Assembly (NCBI GenBank): GCA_024516035.1
Contig: CM044964.1
Coordinates: forward strand, 26,746,866 to 26,810,865
Length of the DNA: 64,000 nucleotides
Direction: 5' to 3'
DNA from: Bactericera cockerelli
Lineage: Eukaryota; Arthropoda; Insecta; Hemiptera; Triozidae
Part shown: positions 23,401-34,059 of the stretch, one piece after another
How positions within the stretch are numbered: the first letter of the stretch is position 1
Layout of the letters: the number at the start of each line of letters is the position of its first letter
Position numbers and translations under genes: made by a program
Notes under the pieces: generated by a model
Database searches by the model: none
Told to the model about the DNA's origin: nothing
The model's input: the letters and a program-made list of their open reading frames with translations, nothing else

Positions 23401-26370
23401 CAACCTCCAGGTTACAAGTCCGCTGCCTTATCGATCAAGCTACTGAGGTCGGTCTGTTGTCTATGTGTTAACATTAACCAAAATAAATTGTTAACCACCT
23501 TGAGTATAAAAAAAACTCACCTTGTAAGCAGAAGTCAGGAATTCATGTAGGTAAGGCCTCATCAGCTCATAGCCCTGCTCCGCAGCAGACCTGTGATCAA
23601 ACAGTGTGTAGTCTATGTCCAGCACAAGCAGCTTCTTGCCGGGTCTTGGTTCATTTAGTACATCTATCTGTAAAAAAAGGAAAGAGAATGTTCATATTAT
23701 TTTTACTTTCCCTATCTCATAGAAAGGAAAGTAATGGATTTATTAATAGGTAGGTAATAATAATAATTCTGTGTCTGTGAGATAGGCACAGATATCTATG
23801 TATATAATGGTAGTGAAAGGATTATATGGATACCTCAAACAAGTAACTTCATTTTCTCTCACAAGGTATGAGTGGACCCCACACACTTAAAGACAAAATT
23901 CTACGTGGCCAGAAGATAAAACTTATCACTTGTGAGCACAATAATTTCTGGTACTAATTACATTTGTATTTTTGGTATGAGTTTTGAGTTAATGTTATAA
24001 TAAGGTATGAGTGAACTCCAAACATCAAAAGTAGAGAGCAGAAAAATTCACTCTGCTGTAATTCAAATCCAGGTCACCGTGCAATGGAGTAGCATGGTAC
24101 CCACTTGACCACCGTGACTACTAGTGTTGTTGTTGCTTTTTTAATTACATTAATTAATCTTTATTGGTTTGAAATACCATACTAACTTAGTACTTTCAAT
24201 TCCACTGGTGGTTAGGATTTAAATTTCTGCTGTGCAGACATTTTTTTTTCTTTTGTGATCAATTTTTTTTTTTTTTATGAGTGTTTCATAGCCTTATTTA
24301 TTTTGTAGCCATGAAATAGGAGCTACTGTAGATGCTTGTGGTCTGCCCATCCATAGTATGCCTCCCCTCTGATGGGCAAGAAGTGACAAAATACATCCCT
24401 TTTAGGTGCTGGGTCAACACAAGTGCACCAGAAGGTATCACTTTCAAACAACTGTAACCAAATTTTGAATACCTACAATTTTTTGTCAGCAAAGGGGTTC
24501 AAACCTGGAACCTTCCAAATGGCAAGCAAGTGCTCAACCACTGAGCTATTTGTGCACTCAATTGAATTGAAGATTCAATGTATTTATATAAAACTCTTCA
24601 TAAAACAAATAGATACAAATCTAAATAATTTGATAATAAAACAATTGCCTTTTTTATACTTATCACCTACATGATAGTCTTGAATTCTCTTCTCTACTTT
24701 GGCTAAATAAATGTCTTTGTTTTCAATTGCAACTTGTTCCTCTTCAATGTCAAAATCATCAAGAATTTCCGGAATATCAAGAGGTTTGGTACTCGCTTCT
24801 TGAATTGACTCCTCAAGAGATCCCATCACCATGAGTTTAAATCCTTCCGAGGCATTTGTATCAGACAGTTTTGCATCATCTGTGGTAGCTTTACCTGCAG
24901 GGATAAAAAAAGATACATTGTTAAAATGTTGTCATGATCAGACTTTCTGTTTGGTGCTAGTTTTAACAGTCTTCATAAGCAAGGCCTGTGGCTTTGCCAC
25001 ATTGTTAGCCTCAGAACCTGCACTTTCTAGTAACTACAACAGACAACTTGGTTTTTAGTTAGGGACATTTGCATTCTGACCCCTGAGTAAACTCACCAGA
25101 ATTCAGAGTCCCTTAGTGCGTGGACACAATGGAGGCCTATATACTGGGGTAGAGTTAGTACCTCATAAAATAATTTAACCATCCTATTGAATGTCAGCAG
25201 CCACAAAGGAGTCTCAAAATTTGTCTAGGTCAACAGCTGTAGGTACCAGGGTCTGTGATTAAGGATCTAGGGCAGGGGTCTTCAACCTTTTTCAGACTCT
25301 GGGCCATATTTCTTTTCTTCCAGAAAAGTCCGCAGGCCACTTAACTATTAGAAACATAAATTAAGGGGGGGGGGGGGGTTGAAAAAAAATTCAGAAAACT
25401 ATTTTTAATTTCAAGTGTTGGTATTTTTATTTGCATAAAAATAAAAATTATTTCACTCAATTTTTTTATACAAAGTCATTACTAATCCCTCTCACAAAGA
25501 TTGCCAGCTGAGCTGTATCGGTCATGTCGGTACTTTCATCAAGTGCCAAAGAGTAGAATTCAAATAGGAAATAGCATGAATGAGCTCGCGGGCCACCAAG
25601 AATGATCCGGCGGGCCACAAGTGGCCAGTGGGACACAGGTTGAAGACCCCTGGGTATAGGCCAGGGTCCTAGATGTGGCCACCTACTTACAACCATCTGT
25701 AATAATTTATAATTTTATAGAATCACAATTTATTAATGGTTCTAGGATTCAAACCTGGAATCTTCACATTTTCTACATAGTAAGCGGGGACCAGTGGCAT
25801 AGCTAGACCTACATTTCAGGGGGTTTAGAAATCTCACTTAACACGTATGAGACGGGTCCTATTTTCTATAGTTTGTACGCTGGGACAGCTTCAAATTAGG
25901 GTATGTGTTCCAAATATGACAACAAAAAAAAAAAAATTGGGACGGGTGAGTACAAAAATATATTAATAATAGCATTATCTGTGCCCACCGGTGGGTCACA
26001 TTACAAGGGAAATTGAAAAAAAAAACCTGATCCCGGGTTAAATCTACATGTTGCGTACTTGGACCTGGCAGTGGCATCTCAACCCATAAACATATTTTGT
26101 TTATGATCTTCTTTGCTGGGGTTTCTTGGAAATTTCAAAAGGGGGGTTTTCACAAAACAGCCCCCCTGGCTATGCCACTGGCGGGAACAACAACAAACTA
26201 TTACCTGCACATTTCAAATTCAACAGTTTCTGTCTCTCCGGTTTGACCCCCGTTTGTTTCAGGATTTCTTGCTTCAAGTCTCCGACGTTGTTGGATTTAG
26301 ATACGGTTACTTTGTACTCTTTATTGTTCCATTTAATTATTAGATTCAACAACTCCAAAGTGTCACCCAT
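17874..26370 (-). CDS. Ublcp1: UBLCP1: ubiquitin-like domain CTD phosphatase (5 exons)
   Basis: Nuclear HAD-type Ser/Thr phosphatase; the family dephosphorylates RNA polymerase II CTD and nuclear proteasome subunits, binding the proteasome through its ubiquitin-like domain. Coding exons (minus): 26370-26205, 24894-24671, 23667-23521, 22159-22001, 18221-17874. Phases agree at all four junctions and give 347 residues; family members are about 320. Residues 1 to about 80 are the ubiquitin-like domain ([13 protein letters not shown]). The catalytic DxDxT is D147-I-D149-Y-T151 in exon 3, followed by LFDHRS. Exon 4 has [11 protein letters not shown]; exon 5 has [10 protein letters not shown] and the metal-binding [13 protein letters not shown]. 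No key residue is missing. The excess length is a C-terminal Arg/Glu tail read from CT-rich repeat DNA. Intron 4 carries nine extra copies of the exon 5 start. Confidence 0.92.
18222..20610 (-). repeat. Array of nine partial copies of UBLCP1 exon 5 with acceptors
   Basis: Nine full units (exon parts ending near 18340, 18460, 19036, 19163, 19290, 19415, 19548, 19684 and 20575) carry CTCTCTCAG|GTGAAACCC, then 70-73 bp of exon 5 through ATGCTCGAC, then TGTATTACTGTATT and an (ATT)n run. Between them are about a dozen shorter units with only the acceptor end (TCTCTCAGGTGAATCC plus ATT). Most full copies keep the reading frame of the real exon; the copy near 19.35 kb has a small indel. A SINE-A copy (19911-20195) interrupts the array. 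Confidence 0.93.
19911..20195 (+). mobile_element. tRNA-derived SINE, family A, copy 1
   Basis: B-box GGGTTCGATTCCC, then GGTCCACTCATACCTCGTGA, CTGCGCTACCCACTA and a tail TTGTGACATAATAACACAAAG. Full length, about 285 bp. Confidence 0.85.
20636..20916 (-). mobile_element. SINE family A-like, copy 2
   Basis: Minus-strand full-length relative: TGTTATTATGTCACAATTC at its 3' end and GGGATTCGAACCCGGGTCA as the B-box complement. Confidence 0.8.
21008..21267 (-). mobile_element. SINE family A, copy 3
   Basis: Minus-strand copy with GGGAATCGAACCCAGGTCAC and GTATGAGTGGACCCCGAAC. The flank continues with AACCTGGATATAAGAG, a sequence seen again at 33.7 kb. Confidence 0.8.
21603..21991. mobile_element. 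MITE L, copy 1
   Basis: Inverted ends: GGCTGAATTATGAAACAAAAT...ATCCTGTTTCATAACTTGGGCC, each with ATTAGATTTAAT. A second copy spans 52078-52410. The interior holds palindromes such as GTCCCACATGTGGGAC. Confidence 0.75.
22001..22159 (-). CDS. Ublcp1: UBLCP1 exon 4
   Basis: Acceptor GTCTCCACAG|AACTAT, donor GAG|GTAACA; 53 codons, phase 0. Encodes [21 protein letters not shown] ends 10 bp downstream of its donor. Confidence 0.92.
22445..22795 (-). mobile_element. SINE family E in UBLCP1 intron 3
   Basis: Minus-strand, near full length: B-box complement GGGGATTGAACTCAAGATC, AACCTCACCCAGCCTGGGT, GGCACATTTTTTTACGGCTGG and the tail TACTCTGTCTTATCCCGCTC. Confidence 0.8.
23302..23454 (-). mobile_element. 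SINE family D in UBLCP1 intron 3
   Basis: Minus-strand: ACCGGGACTTGAACCACCAA (B-box complement), ATCAAGCTACTGAGGTCGGT (A-box end) and GTGTTAATCAC tail. Confidence 0.8.
23521..23667 (-). CDS. Ublcp1: UBLCP1 exon 3 (catalytic DxDxT)
   Basis: Acceptor TTTTTTTACAG|ATAGAT, donor AAG|GTGAG; 49 codons in phase 0. Encodes [17 protein letters not shown]. Confidence 0.92.
24000..24121 (-). mobile_element. SINE family A fragment
   Basis: Degenerate minus-strand copy: GTATGAGTGAACTCCAAACA, AATCCAGGTCACC, ACTTGACCACCGTGACTAC. Confidence 0.6.
24270..24558 (-). mobile_element. SINE family F in UBLCP1 intron 2
   Basis: Minus-strand copy: GAGTGTTTCATAGCCT, TATGCCTCCCCTCTGATGGG, AACCTGGAACCTTCCAAATGG, CTCAACCACTGAGCTA. 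Confidence 0.8.
24671..24894 (-). CDS. Ublcp1: UBLCP1 exon 2
   Basis: Acceptor TATCCCTGCAG|GTAAAG, donor CAT|GTAGGT. It ends the ubiquitin-like domain (GFKLMVMGS) and carries the acidic linker (DDFDIEEE). The donor GTAGGT, rather than the overlapping AG|GTGATA 4 bp downstream, is required by the frame of exon 3. Confidence 0.85.
25273..25652 (-). mobile_element. hAT-derived element with transposase remnant
   Basis: Ends CAGGGGTCTTCAACC and GGTTGAAGACCCCTG are perfect inverted repeats. The minus-strand frame retains [18 protein letters not shown], a transposase motif of hAT elements of the ZBED/Charlie type. An internal deletion derivative in UBLCP1 intron 1. The flanking 8 bp do not match well. 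Confidence 0.8.
25792..26180. mobile_element. hAT-like MITE J, copy 1
   Basis: Ends CAGTGGCATAGCTAGACC and GGCTATGCCACTG. Flanked by GCGGGGAC and GCGGGAAC, an 8-bp duplication with one mismatch. Interior differs from copy 2, so it holds other sequence. Confidence 0.8.
26205..26370 (-). CDS. Ublcp1: UBLCP1 exon 1
   Basis: ATG at 26370-26368 (GTGACACTTTGGAG follows); encodes the ubiquitin-like domain start. Donor GCAG|GTAATA, phase 1. A hAT-like MITE ends only 16 bp into the following intron. Confidence 0.88.
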
Positions 26371-27085
26371 TATGAACAGATGCTTCTTAACAAATGTGTG
26401 AGATAGAGATTAATGCTGTCTTCCTACACACCAGCAGGCTGCTTGAAAGAATTACAAGAAGCACAACTTGGCTTGGATTTTAGAAGGCAAAAAATTTAAT
26501 GATTATTATCAATGCTACCGCAGGATAACAGTAAAATACTCGATTGCCATGGAAAGGTAAAAACTGAATTGTTCTGTACTGATTCAGAACCTTTTAAAAA
26601 ACCAACTTCATAAATTTACAATCAAGTAAAGACATGACACTCAATTTTTTTGGAAAGTTTGTAGTTTCAAGTAATGGTATGAAAGAAAGTTTTATCAGTT
26701 GTATGATGTAAAAATAATGTATGTTGATCTCTTCTTCTCAAGAATAATATTATGTATTATAAATTTAAAATATTTATTAATTAGGTAATTATTTAGTTTA
26801 TTTTAATAAATAATCCGGCACAGCAGACAGAGAGGGGAAACGCGGAGAGTGGAGTGGAGAGGAACCGCAATACGAATTCTTGAATCCGGCCGCACCACTT
26901 AACGCACCTAATTTAGTTGGGAGCTCAACATTCTGTGCGTTTTACGTGCTTTCAGAATCTCAGGTCAAAAATTGTTATGCGCCTATACCTCTGGTTCCTA
27001 AAGCCCCTTACACATTGTTTGGTACGGCCAAATTCACGCTGGCGAGCCACAGCACGAAGTTTAGTAGCTAGAGTCTATCTATCAA
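26371..27085. other. UBLCP1 upstream region
   Basis: Contains the UBLCP1 5' UTR and presumably its promoter (minus strand), no TATA box I would assign. From about 26.87 kb the sequence is repetitive: GTGCTTTCAGAATCT recurs near 27.41 kb and GTGCTTTCA near 27.56 kb. Confidence 0.4.
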
Positions 27086-27384
27086 TAGCCGTGTTTTTTT
27101 ATACAACCAGACTTTACTAGAGTTTACATTTTGGAATTTTTTTTTTTTTTTTTTGTGGAATAAGAAATTTCCCCTCCTTTCTGGTAAACTCTAGTTAAAA
27201 TTATTCCAGTTTTCGGGGAAGAGAAAAAATTTCTCTTCCGTGGATTTTTACCAGAGTTTACTAGAAAATCGCCATTTTATTAATTTGTTTTTGTTTGTAT
27301 GGTAGTGGGGGTAACTAGACTTTACCAGAATGGATTAGGATTTGGATTCTAGTAAACTTTAGTTATATAAAAAAAACACGGCTA
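27086..27384. mobile_element. Foldback MITE
   Basis: TAGCCGTGTTTTTTTATA at one end and TATATAAAAAAAACACGGCTA at the other, with subterminal TTTACTAGAGTTTA / TAAACTTTAGT. No coding capacity. Confidence 0.75.
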
Positions 27385-27639
27385 ATACCTACGTGTGATT
27401 TTCGTGCTTTCAGAATATCTAATCAAAATAATGTGCGCACGCCGTTACAAAAGCTGCTAATGCTGCTTAGCCCACCAGTGTGAGATTGTGCTTGGGCGCG
27501 CCACCTCACGGACGAAATTTGGTAGATAGTCAAGCAAAATGTGCGTTGTACGTGTACGTGCTTTCAAAAAAGCTTCTACCGACAGGGTTAGTGACCGCCG
27601 GGAACTCGTAAACCTGACAGCGCCACTTGAAGCACAATA

Positions 27640-27835
27640 TAGCCGTATTTTTCTTTCTAACCAAAGTTAACCAAACGGGAATAAAATTTATAAAATGAAC
27701 CTAACTGGAAGCAAGTCATTTTTCTTTTGGCAGAGAAAAAATTTCCTCTTCCAAAGTTAACCAAAATGGAAGTAGAAAATTCTTGCTTCCAGTTCTTTAA
27801 ATAGGTTTTAAGTCCATTGTTTATCTTTAAAATTA
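27640..27835. mobile_element. MITE N, copy 1
   Basis: Shares CTTTCTAACCAAAGT, ACTGGAAGCAAGTCATTTTT and TTAACCAAAATGGAAG with an inverted-orientation copy at 61040-61245. Both are flanked by sequence reading TACGGCTA or its complement. Confidence 0.65.
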
Positions 27836-27989
27836 CCGAAAAGCATTTTTCTTGTACAAATGTGGTGAAGTCGACCTTGGAATAAAATGGAAATATCGAA
27901 CCTTAAATTTTTATTTGAAAAAAAAAAAATATGCCTAAAATATTATGTTCATTTCACGTGCTTTTTGAATCTTTAATAAAAATAGTGAA

Positions 27990-28489
27990 TGCGGTTTCGG
28001 CAAGATTTGGTTCCGGGGGATCCGAACTTCCAATGTGTCGACTTTCCTTTTTTACTAACCTAAGAACATCGGTATCTGCCATAAAATAACTGGCCGACGA
28101 TTCTATTAGACAAGTCCTCATGACATTTAGAAAGATTTTTTCTCCTAGGATGACATTACATTTTATTTATTATTATTATTATTTTTTTTTTTTAAGAATT
28201 TTTTTAGTTATTTCTCTTTCATCTCGGTTCTCATTTTCATCTTCATTGGTATTTCAACACAAACATATGGTACCCTTTGTTATCTTGGCAACCTGCTAGA
28301 GGGCAGGAAGGCGGCTTTCACAGCATTCCTCTCAATAATAAAATTGTGAATGTAAAACGCAGTAAATCCTAGAGCTGAGAGATTTTCGCGAAGGAATTTT
28401 CAGTTCTAAAGGTGAATAAAAAGAGAAAGTCGACACATTGGAAGTTCGGATCCCCCGGGCCCCAGAACCAAACCTACCGAGAAACCGTA
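27990..28489. mobile_element. 500-bp inverted-repeat element
   Basis: Left arm TGCGGTTTCGGCAAG...GGGGGATCCGAACTTCCAAT...GTCGACTTTC; right arm is its inverse (GAAAGTCGACACATTGG ... CGAGAAACCGTA). Arms are 60 bp or longer. No coding region. Confidence 0.75.
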
Positions 28490-28559
28490 TTTTCTAGAGG
28501 CCCACAATAGCTCAGACCTGGCAGTGGCATCTCGACTGCCATAAACAACTTTTGTTTAA

Positions 28560-29536
28560 CCTTTTGCACTCCAGTGAAAAAAAATTGGAACTGCCCATAC
28601 GGTCCAGTGCATGTCCCACATGCAACCATAGAAACGCCGCTACACTCCAGTATAAAATTCACAAGAACAGTCCTTAAGGTCCAGTGCATGTCCCACATGC
28701 AAGATTTCCCTCCACTTTATTCGATTTCATTTTATATTTTCCTTTAATTATCAGCCTATCAGATTTATTCTAGTCGATTCGTGATAATCCGTAGAATATT
28801 TACGAACAAGTCAAAAGTGTCTAAAATGTAAGCCAGCTGTGTAAACAAACATTATTATCAATGCAACTTGCGGAAGGTTGGTTCAGTGTAGTACCTGTTC
28901 TATCGTCTTTATTTCTGTAATAAAAATGTCTAAAAGAAAACTGTATAGTTTTATAGGTAAAGAAGAAGCAAAGAAAATTCGAAATTTACTTTGTGGTAAG
29001 TAATTTATTTTCTTTATAATATATGTTTATTTGAGGGTCAAAGATACCTCTGCAAAGTATATCTCAGTCTCTTTCTAGCACACTTGTTGACATGAGTTAG
29101 ACAAAGATGGATGATGTGTGATACAGGCCTGTATCACGCCACCCGGGTGGCGTTGTTAGCATTGATTTCACGACCCTCTTCAACACATTGTCTTTTTGTA
29201 CTTCCGCTACCTACCTTTTTTTAACAGTGTTTTATACCTAATTATTTACCCATTATTAGCTCCCATATCGCTAATTGGGGATCTATTGTTCTTTTTATAA
29301 AGTCAAAAGTTTGGGTCGTCTACAAACACCCTGTATACGAGGTCTGTAATTTAAAAGAAAATATCTACTGGACCGTAGCGCTTCGTTTCTTTCCGAAACA
29401 ACTCGACCTGATGAACAAACAAAACAATGCATGTGGGACATGCACTGGACCTTAAGGACTGTTCTAGTGAATTTTATACTGGAGTGTAGCGGCGTTTCTA
29501 TGGTTGCATGTGGGACATGCACTGGACCGTAAAAGG
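28560..29536 (+). mobile_element. piggyBac-like element flanked by TTAA
   Basis: TTAA precedes CCTTTTGCACTCCAGTG and TTAA follows TGGACCGTAAAAGG. The terminal regions of over 100 bp are inverted copies with the internal repeat GTCCAGTGCATGTCCCACAT. TTAA duplication and CC...GG ends are the piggyBac hallmark. About 977 bp: too short for a full transposase. Confidence 0.75.
28926..28995 (+). pseudogene. Possible first exon of a piggyBac-like transposase
   Basis: ATG followed by MSKRKLYSFIGKEEAKKI and ending TGTG|GTAAG, a good donor. It lies between the element's inverted ends. The remainder of a transposase is absent, so this would be a deletion derivative. Family assignment of the peptide is inference. 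Confidence 0.35.
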
Positions 29537-29939
29537 TTAAGATTATTAAAGTTTGAGAAGGAACAATAAGAAGATGAAACATTTGGGTGGGAAAATTTAG
29601 AAAAATTCCCTTTTTCTTTTACACGTCGTACCTCTCCGGAACCAGACCTATCGTCGTCATGGTTATTATGAAATCAGCTGTTTTTTGTTATGACTCAGGA
29701 TTTTAAAAAATTGAAATGTTTATTTTAATTTCATGGATTCCTGAATATTGAAAATCTGTCGGTCCAAAATTTGAAATTTTCTGAAGGTTATCGGCTCTGT
29801 TTCCTGTAAGGTTTTACTATTTACTTCCTACTGCTTTTATCAAAAATATCGTGTCGTCCTGCGAAAAAAGTCAAAGCTTCCCTGAGGTATTTATATTTTA
29901 CTTACATTCATCTTCCATTTCATTTATTCAAAATCAGCC

Positions 29940-30402
29940 ATGAGTTTACAATGGACCTTGATAGCTTGTATTCTCTATACTGAGATAGCATTCATGTTAC
30001 TGCTGATCCTACCTATATTCTCCACTAGAAGGCTCCACAAAATTCTCAAATCAAAAGTGGTGCAAGGTTTATCAGCTCAAGCAGGATGGTACTTTGGGTG
30101 CACACTTGCCATACTGGGTCTTTTCTTCCTTGATGCTATCCGAGAGATGAGGAAATATGCTTCCGAGGAAATCAAAGATGCTCACGGACACTTGGATGCG
30201 GAAATGCAGAACAACATGAAGCTGTTCAGGGCTCAGCGGAACTTTTACATCTCCGGGTTCTCTCTGTTCTTGTGGCTTGTTATTCGGCAAGTGATCCAGC
30301 TGATTGCGCAACAGGCTAACTTGCTTGCTCAAAATGAAGCCGCCATGAGTCAGGCCAGGCAAGCTTCAGTAGCTGCTCAGCAACTTTTGGATGGACCTAG
30401 AG
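29940..30402 (+). CDS. Bap31: BAP31 coding exon 1
   Basis: From ATG to GGACCTAGAG|GTAAGC; encodes the three membrane segments and the start of the coiled coil. Confidence 0.92.
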
Positions 30403-33290
30403 GTAAGCTTTATTTGATTGATGGTAGGTATATTAGTTACATTACCTAATTATGTCATGAGAGATTTCAGAATTTATTTCAAAAACTAAATGACTCACCA
30501 TACCTTAAATCATGAAAAACAAATTGGGATGTAATTCCTCTATTGATTTTTATAGTTCAATAGATATCTATCATCTCATATGACTATAATTATTATTGAA
30601 AACCCTTTATAATAAGTTCAACATTATTTTCTTTTAATGGACTATTTTGATTTGATTTCTTCTTTTGTACTAAATGCTCTTTGATTGCATCATTTTTTAC
30701 TTAAGATTTCTTAAAAAATTGTTATTAATTATTTGTTAATAACCCATGGCAGAACTAAACACTTGGGTACCTAGTTACCTACTCTCTAGTTCTACATTAA
30801 TCAAAGATATTTTGCATTAATTGCAACAAAAAGAAAAAAAATAAACCTGGATTATGTCATCTGTTTGAACATATTGTGTAGTATATAATTGTAGGTAAGA
30901 GTTTGAAAATGTACAGTAGAATCCCACTAACTCTAAAATTCAAGGGACAGAAGCTTTATTTTGAGTTATCAAGAGTTTTGATTTATCCAGATTTCAAGTA
31001 AGGAGCAGAAGTTAAATAAGGGCCAAAGAAATCTTTCAAGTTAATATATTTGACCTATTGGGATTTTGAGTTAGCAAGGAAGTAGTACTCATTTGTTCTA
31101 TAAATACATAGAGATTATGAAGAAGAGACAATAAGATGAGTATAATATTTGGAATTTGGCAAATCCTATCTATCTCAGATAGATCAGATGGCATGTCATA
31201 AGTTACATAATTGAATTTCTGCTGCCTAGATTTTTTTAAATCATATTGTCTAGGTATGCCTTACTTTGCATAAATATACTGTAACTTTTCTTCGTAGGTT
31301 TGGTAGAATGCCAGCTGTAGATCAATTTAATGAAGAGGTAGTTTGAATCTGTGTCCTTGTGTGTTAAGTAGCTATTTATTTGTCATAAGTAATCATTAAC
31401 ATTATCACATGTCACTAGTAATAATAAAATTATAGAAGCAGAACAATATATGATTGTATTATATGAAAGTCATGTTGAGGTTAAAATTTTACAAGGCCAG
31501 TTTTTCATTATGAGGTAAAGTAGGTACATTATTCATGATATAGTTCATTATATGTAGGTACATAATACTAATATCCTTCAAGCTGTCTTTATTTTTAAAT
31601 AAATAGAGTATAATAAATTTTGAAGAGATGAAAAAAGAAAGATTCAGAAAATAAGTACATAAAAAATAATAATATAATTATGCTATAAATTGTTTAAAAT
31701 AAACTTAGATGTTTAACATGTATTATGATAAAATACAGATTTATGTATTTAGCCAATAATTGATAATCTATGTATCATATACAACACATTTAAGTAGATT
31801 TACTGATTCCAGTACCTGGGCTCTAAATTTGGAAATTAAGTGAACCAAATGCTACAGAAAGATTGAAACTTTCAGAGGTTTAAAAAAATAATATCAAGAG
31901 AATATACTTACCATATTCCATAGATTTATGATCTAAAAGTAACAAAGACGTAAAAAACCGGTTGTAGTTTTTGTAAAGATAAACTACCATGTTTGCTTGA
32001 ACCTGCCTTAGTGCACTGCTATGCACTCAGATACTAAAAAAACACATAGGTTTGTAAAAAAAAATCTGTCCTGGTAGCTCAGTGGTAAAGGCGGCACTGC
32101 TAACATACATATATTTATTAATGAAGACAAAACTAAATATATGTATGTTAGCAAACACCAAACAACAGAACCACTGATAACGCCAGAAATATCTCTTGAA
32201 AAAGTAGAACAATTTAAATATCTAGGAAGTATATTACACCAAGAGAATAAGACTGATTTAGAAAAAGAAGCAAGATTACTTTCAGCCAATAGAGCTTATT
32301 TTAGTTTACAAAATATTTTCAAGAAAAGATCCTTATCAACGAAATTTAAACTAAGACTCTATCAATGCTAGGTTATACCTGTTTTGATTTATGGCTGTGA
32401 AGCAATGACATATCGAAAGGAAGACGAAGAAAAGTTACTTAGATTCGAAAGGAAAATCTTAAGACGTATATTTGGACCCAAATTTGATGATCAATTTAAA
32501 GCATGGAGAATATTAAAGAATAGAGAATTGGATGAAAAATATCCTTATCCAAATATCATTCAAGTATTTAAAAAACGCAGACTTAATTGGGCAGGACATA
32601 TATCTAGGATGAACAATGACTCTTTAATAAAAACATCATTCCTAGAAAGATTTGAAGGACACCGATCAAGGGGAAGACCTAGAACACGTTGGATTGACAA
32701 TATACGGAAGGATCTAGAAGAGATAGGAATTAATCCAAACGAATGGGAAGAGATTGCTAAAGATAGAAGAACATGGTTTCAGCTCATAGAACAGGCATAT
32801 GGTCGTTGAGGCCGCAGCCACGGAAAAGTAAAAGTAGTAAAAGTAAGTAAAAAGGCGGCACTCTGTGAATCCAGAAGTTCCAGAGGTTGTGGGTTCAAAA
32901 CCCAGCCGGGACATGACAAGTTATCCTCTCCCATTTGGGATTTTTACCACATAATAATATGTCTTGGGCTTACTGCTGGAATAATGGGACTTAAATAGTC
33001 CTTATTGGGCAGTATAAAAAAGGCAATATTATTTTTATTATAGGTCTTTTTTATTCCCATTAAAGTTTGTATTGTAATTTATTTATTTCTCTTTAACAGA
33101 AGGTGACTCGGAGGAGATCACAAGACTGAAGGAAAAGCTAACCAAGGCGGAAGATGATCTGAAGAAGGAGAAAACCAACAGTGCTGCTCTGAAGAGCCAA
33201 GCGGACTCTGTCGGGAAGGAATATGACAGATTGCTGAAGGAACATGAAAAGGTTCAGAAAGCAGGTGGGGGAGAGAAGAAAGATGATTGA
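29940..33290 (+). CDS. Bap31: BAP31-like ER membrane protein (2 coding exons)
   Basis: B-cell receptor-associated protein 31 family: an ER transmembrane chaperone/cargo receptor for sorting and quality control of membrane proteins. Exons 29940-30402 and 33100-33290 join in phase 1 (GA|GTAAGC donor, CTTTAACAG acceptor) to give 217 residues; relatives are about 220-250. Three membrane segments at residues about 3-27, 48-66 and 102-122, with the family-typical ARG/LYS-rich loop (STRRLHKILKSK). The cytosolic part is a coiled coil (residues about 125-205). The C-terminus KKDD fits the KKxx ER-retrieval signal. The ATG lies just after AAAATCAG, so a 5' UTR exon upstream is possible. The intron holds a pogo-like MITE and a SINE split by a LINE. 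No splice-junction array is present in this gene. Confidence 0.93.
30914..31090. mobile_element. pogo-like MITE fragment in BAP31 intron
   Basis: CAGTAGAATCCCACTAACTC at the left, TATTGGGATTTTGAGTTAGC at the right; same family as 3681-4016 but its right terminus is degraded. Confidence 0.6.
31091..32066. other. BAP31 intron, unique AT-rich DNA
   Basis: No repeats or exons recognised between the pogo-like fragment and the SINE. Confidence 0.4.
32067..33035 (+). mobile_element. SINE family B copy 2, split by a LINE
   Basis: The SINE head (TGTCCTGGTAGCTCAGTGGT) is at 32067-32098 and its remainder (GGCGGCACTCTGTGAATCC ... TAAAAAAGGCAATATT) at 32851-33035. The 12-bp AAAGGCGGCACT lies on both sides of the inserted LINE, its target-site duplication. 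Confidence 0.9.
32099..32850 (+). mobile_element. 5'-truncated non-LTR retrotransposon with 5' inversion
   Basis: Encodes the C-terminal half of a LINE reverse transcriptase: INEDKTKYMYVSKHQ, EQFKYLGSILH, VLIYGCEAMTYRKEDEEKLL, RRLNWAGHISRMN, GRPRTRWIDNIRKDLEE. An in-frame TAG sits at 32369-32371. The first 17 bp are an inverted copy of 32134-32150, a short 5' inversion of the kind made by twin priming. The 3' end is an AAAGTAAAAGTAG-type simple tail. Confidence 0.88.
33100..33290 (+). CDS. Bap31: BAP31 coding exon 2
   Basis: Acceptor CTCTTTAACAG|AAGGTGAC; encodes the coiled coil (EEITRLKEKLTKAEDDLKKE) and the C-terminal KKDD, stop TGA 33288-33290. Confidence 0.92.
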
Positions 33291-33839
33291 ATACTTGAAA
33301 TCCAAAGAAGAGAAGTAGTTCTGTGCTTCAAATATTTTTAATTGTGAGAACAAGCATGTCCTGTACATATTAACTCTTTTTTTATTCCTACTTTAAAATA
33401 ATATACACAAATTTATAATAATGAAAAGATGTTTAACAAATAATACCTACTTTTTTTAAAAGAAAAGAAATTTCCATGCAAATTAGCTTACAAGCCTTCT
33501 TATTATTTTTTGTTGAAAAATATACCTAACAAATGTTCATTTCAAATTTTATTCTGGGCATTTAATTTGAATTTCTTTTCATTCTCTTATATTCGATTTT
33601 TTTCAATCTTGTAGGTTCTACATCAGTATGAAATTTGCAAAAATAATAAATAAAATGTATTTATTTTTTGTTATTGTATTATAACTTTTGTGGGTAGAAC
33701 AAAATAAAAGGAATTTGGCCTTTTCCTGTTAAACCTGGATGTTAGAGAACAATTTCCAGGTCTAACTTACCTCTCTTCACGGAAAAACAACCTCATTATA
33801 AGAAAAACCTGGATATAATAATCCAGTCCCCTGAGTTCT
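33291..33839 (+). other. BAP31 3' flank
   Basis: AT-rich with several AATAAA-like sites (for example AATAAATAAAATG at 33644-33658) that could end the transcript. Confidence 0.5.
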
Positions 33840-33918
33840 CTTATATCCGCTGAGATTCGAACCTAGATCACCATGCGTGCAAGCATATTGCGCTACCCAC
33901 TCCACCATGTTGACTACT
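33720..33918 (-). mobile_element. SINE family A fragment with GGATATAAG flank
   Basis: GAGATTCGAACCTAGATCACC and CCACTCCACCATGTTGACTAC on the minus strand; the preceding part repeats AACCTGGATATAA, as at 21.3 kb. Confidence 0.65.
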
Positions 33919-34028
33919 AAAAATAATTTATTAATGAACAGGACAGGATTTCTATGAACATTTCAACCATTTATCTATTCTATGAGTTACTTGAAGTATT
34001 TTTTTTTTTTTTTTCTTTTTTTTTTCTT

Positions 34029-34059
<31 letters not shown>

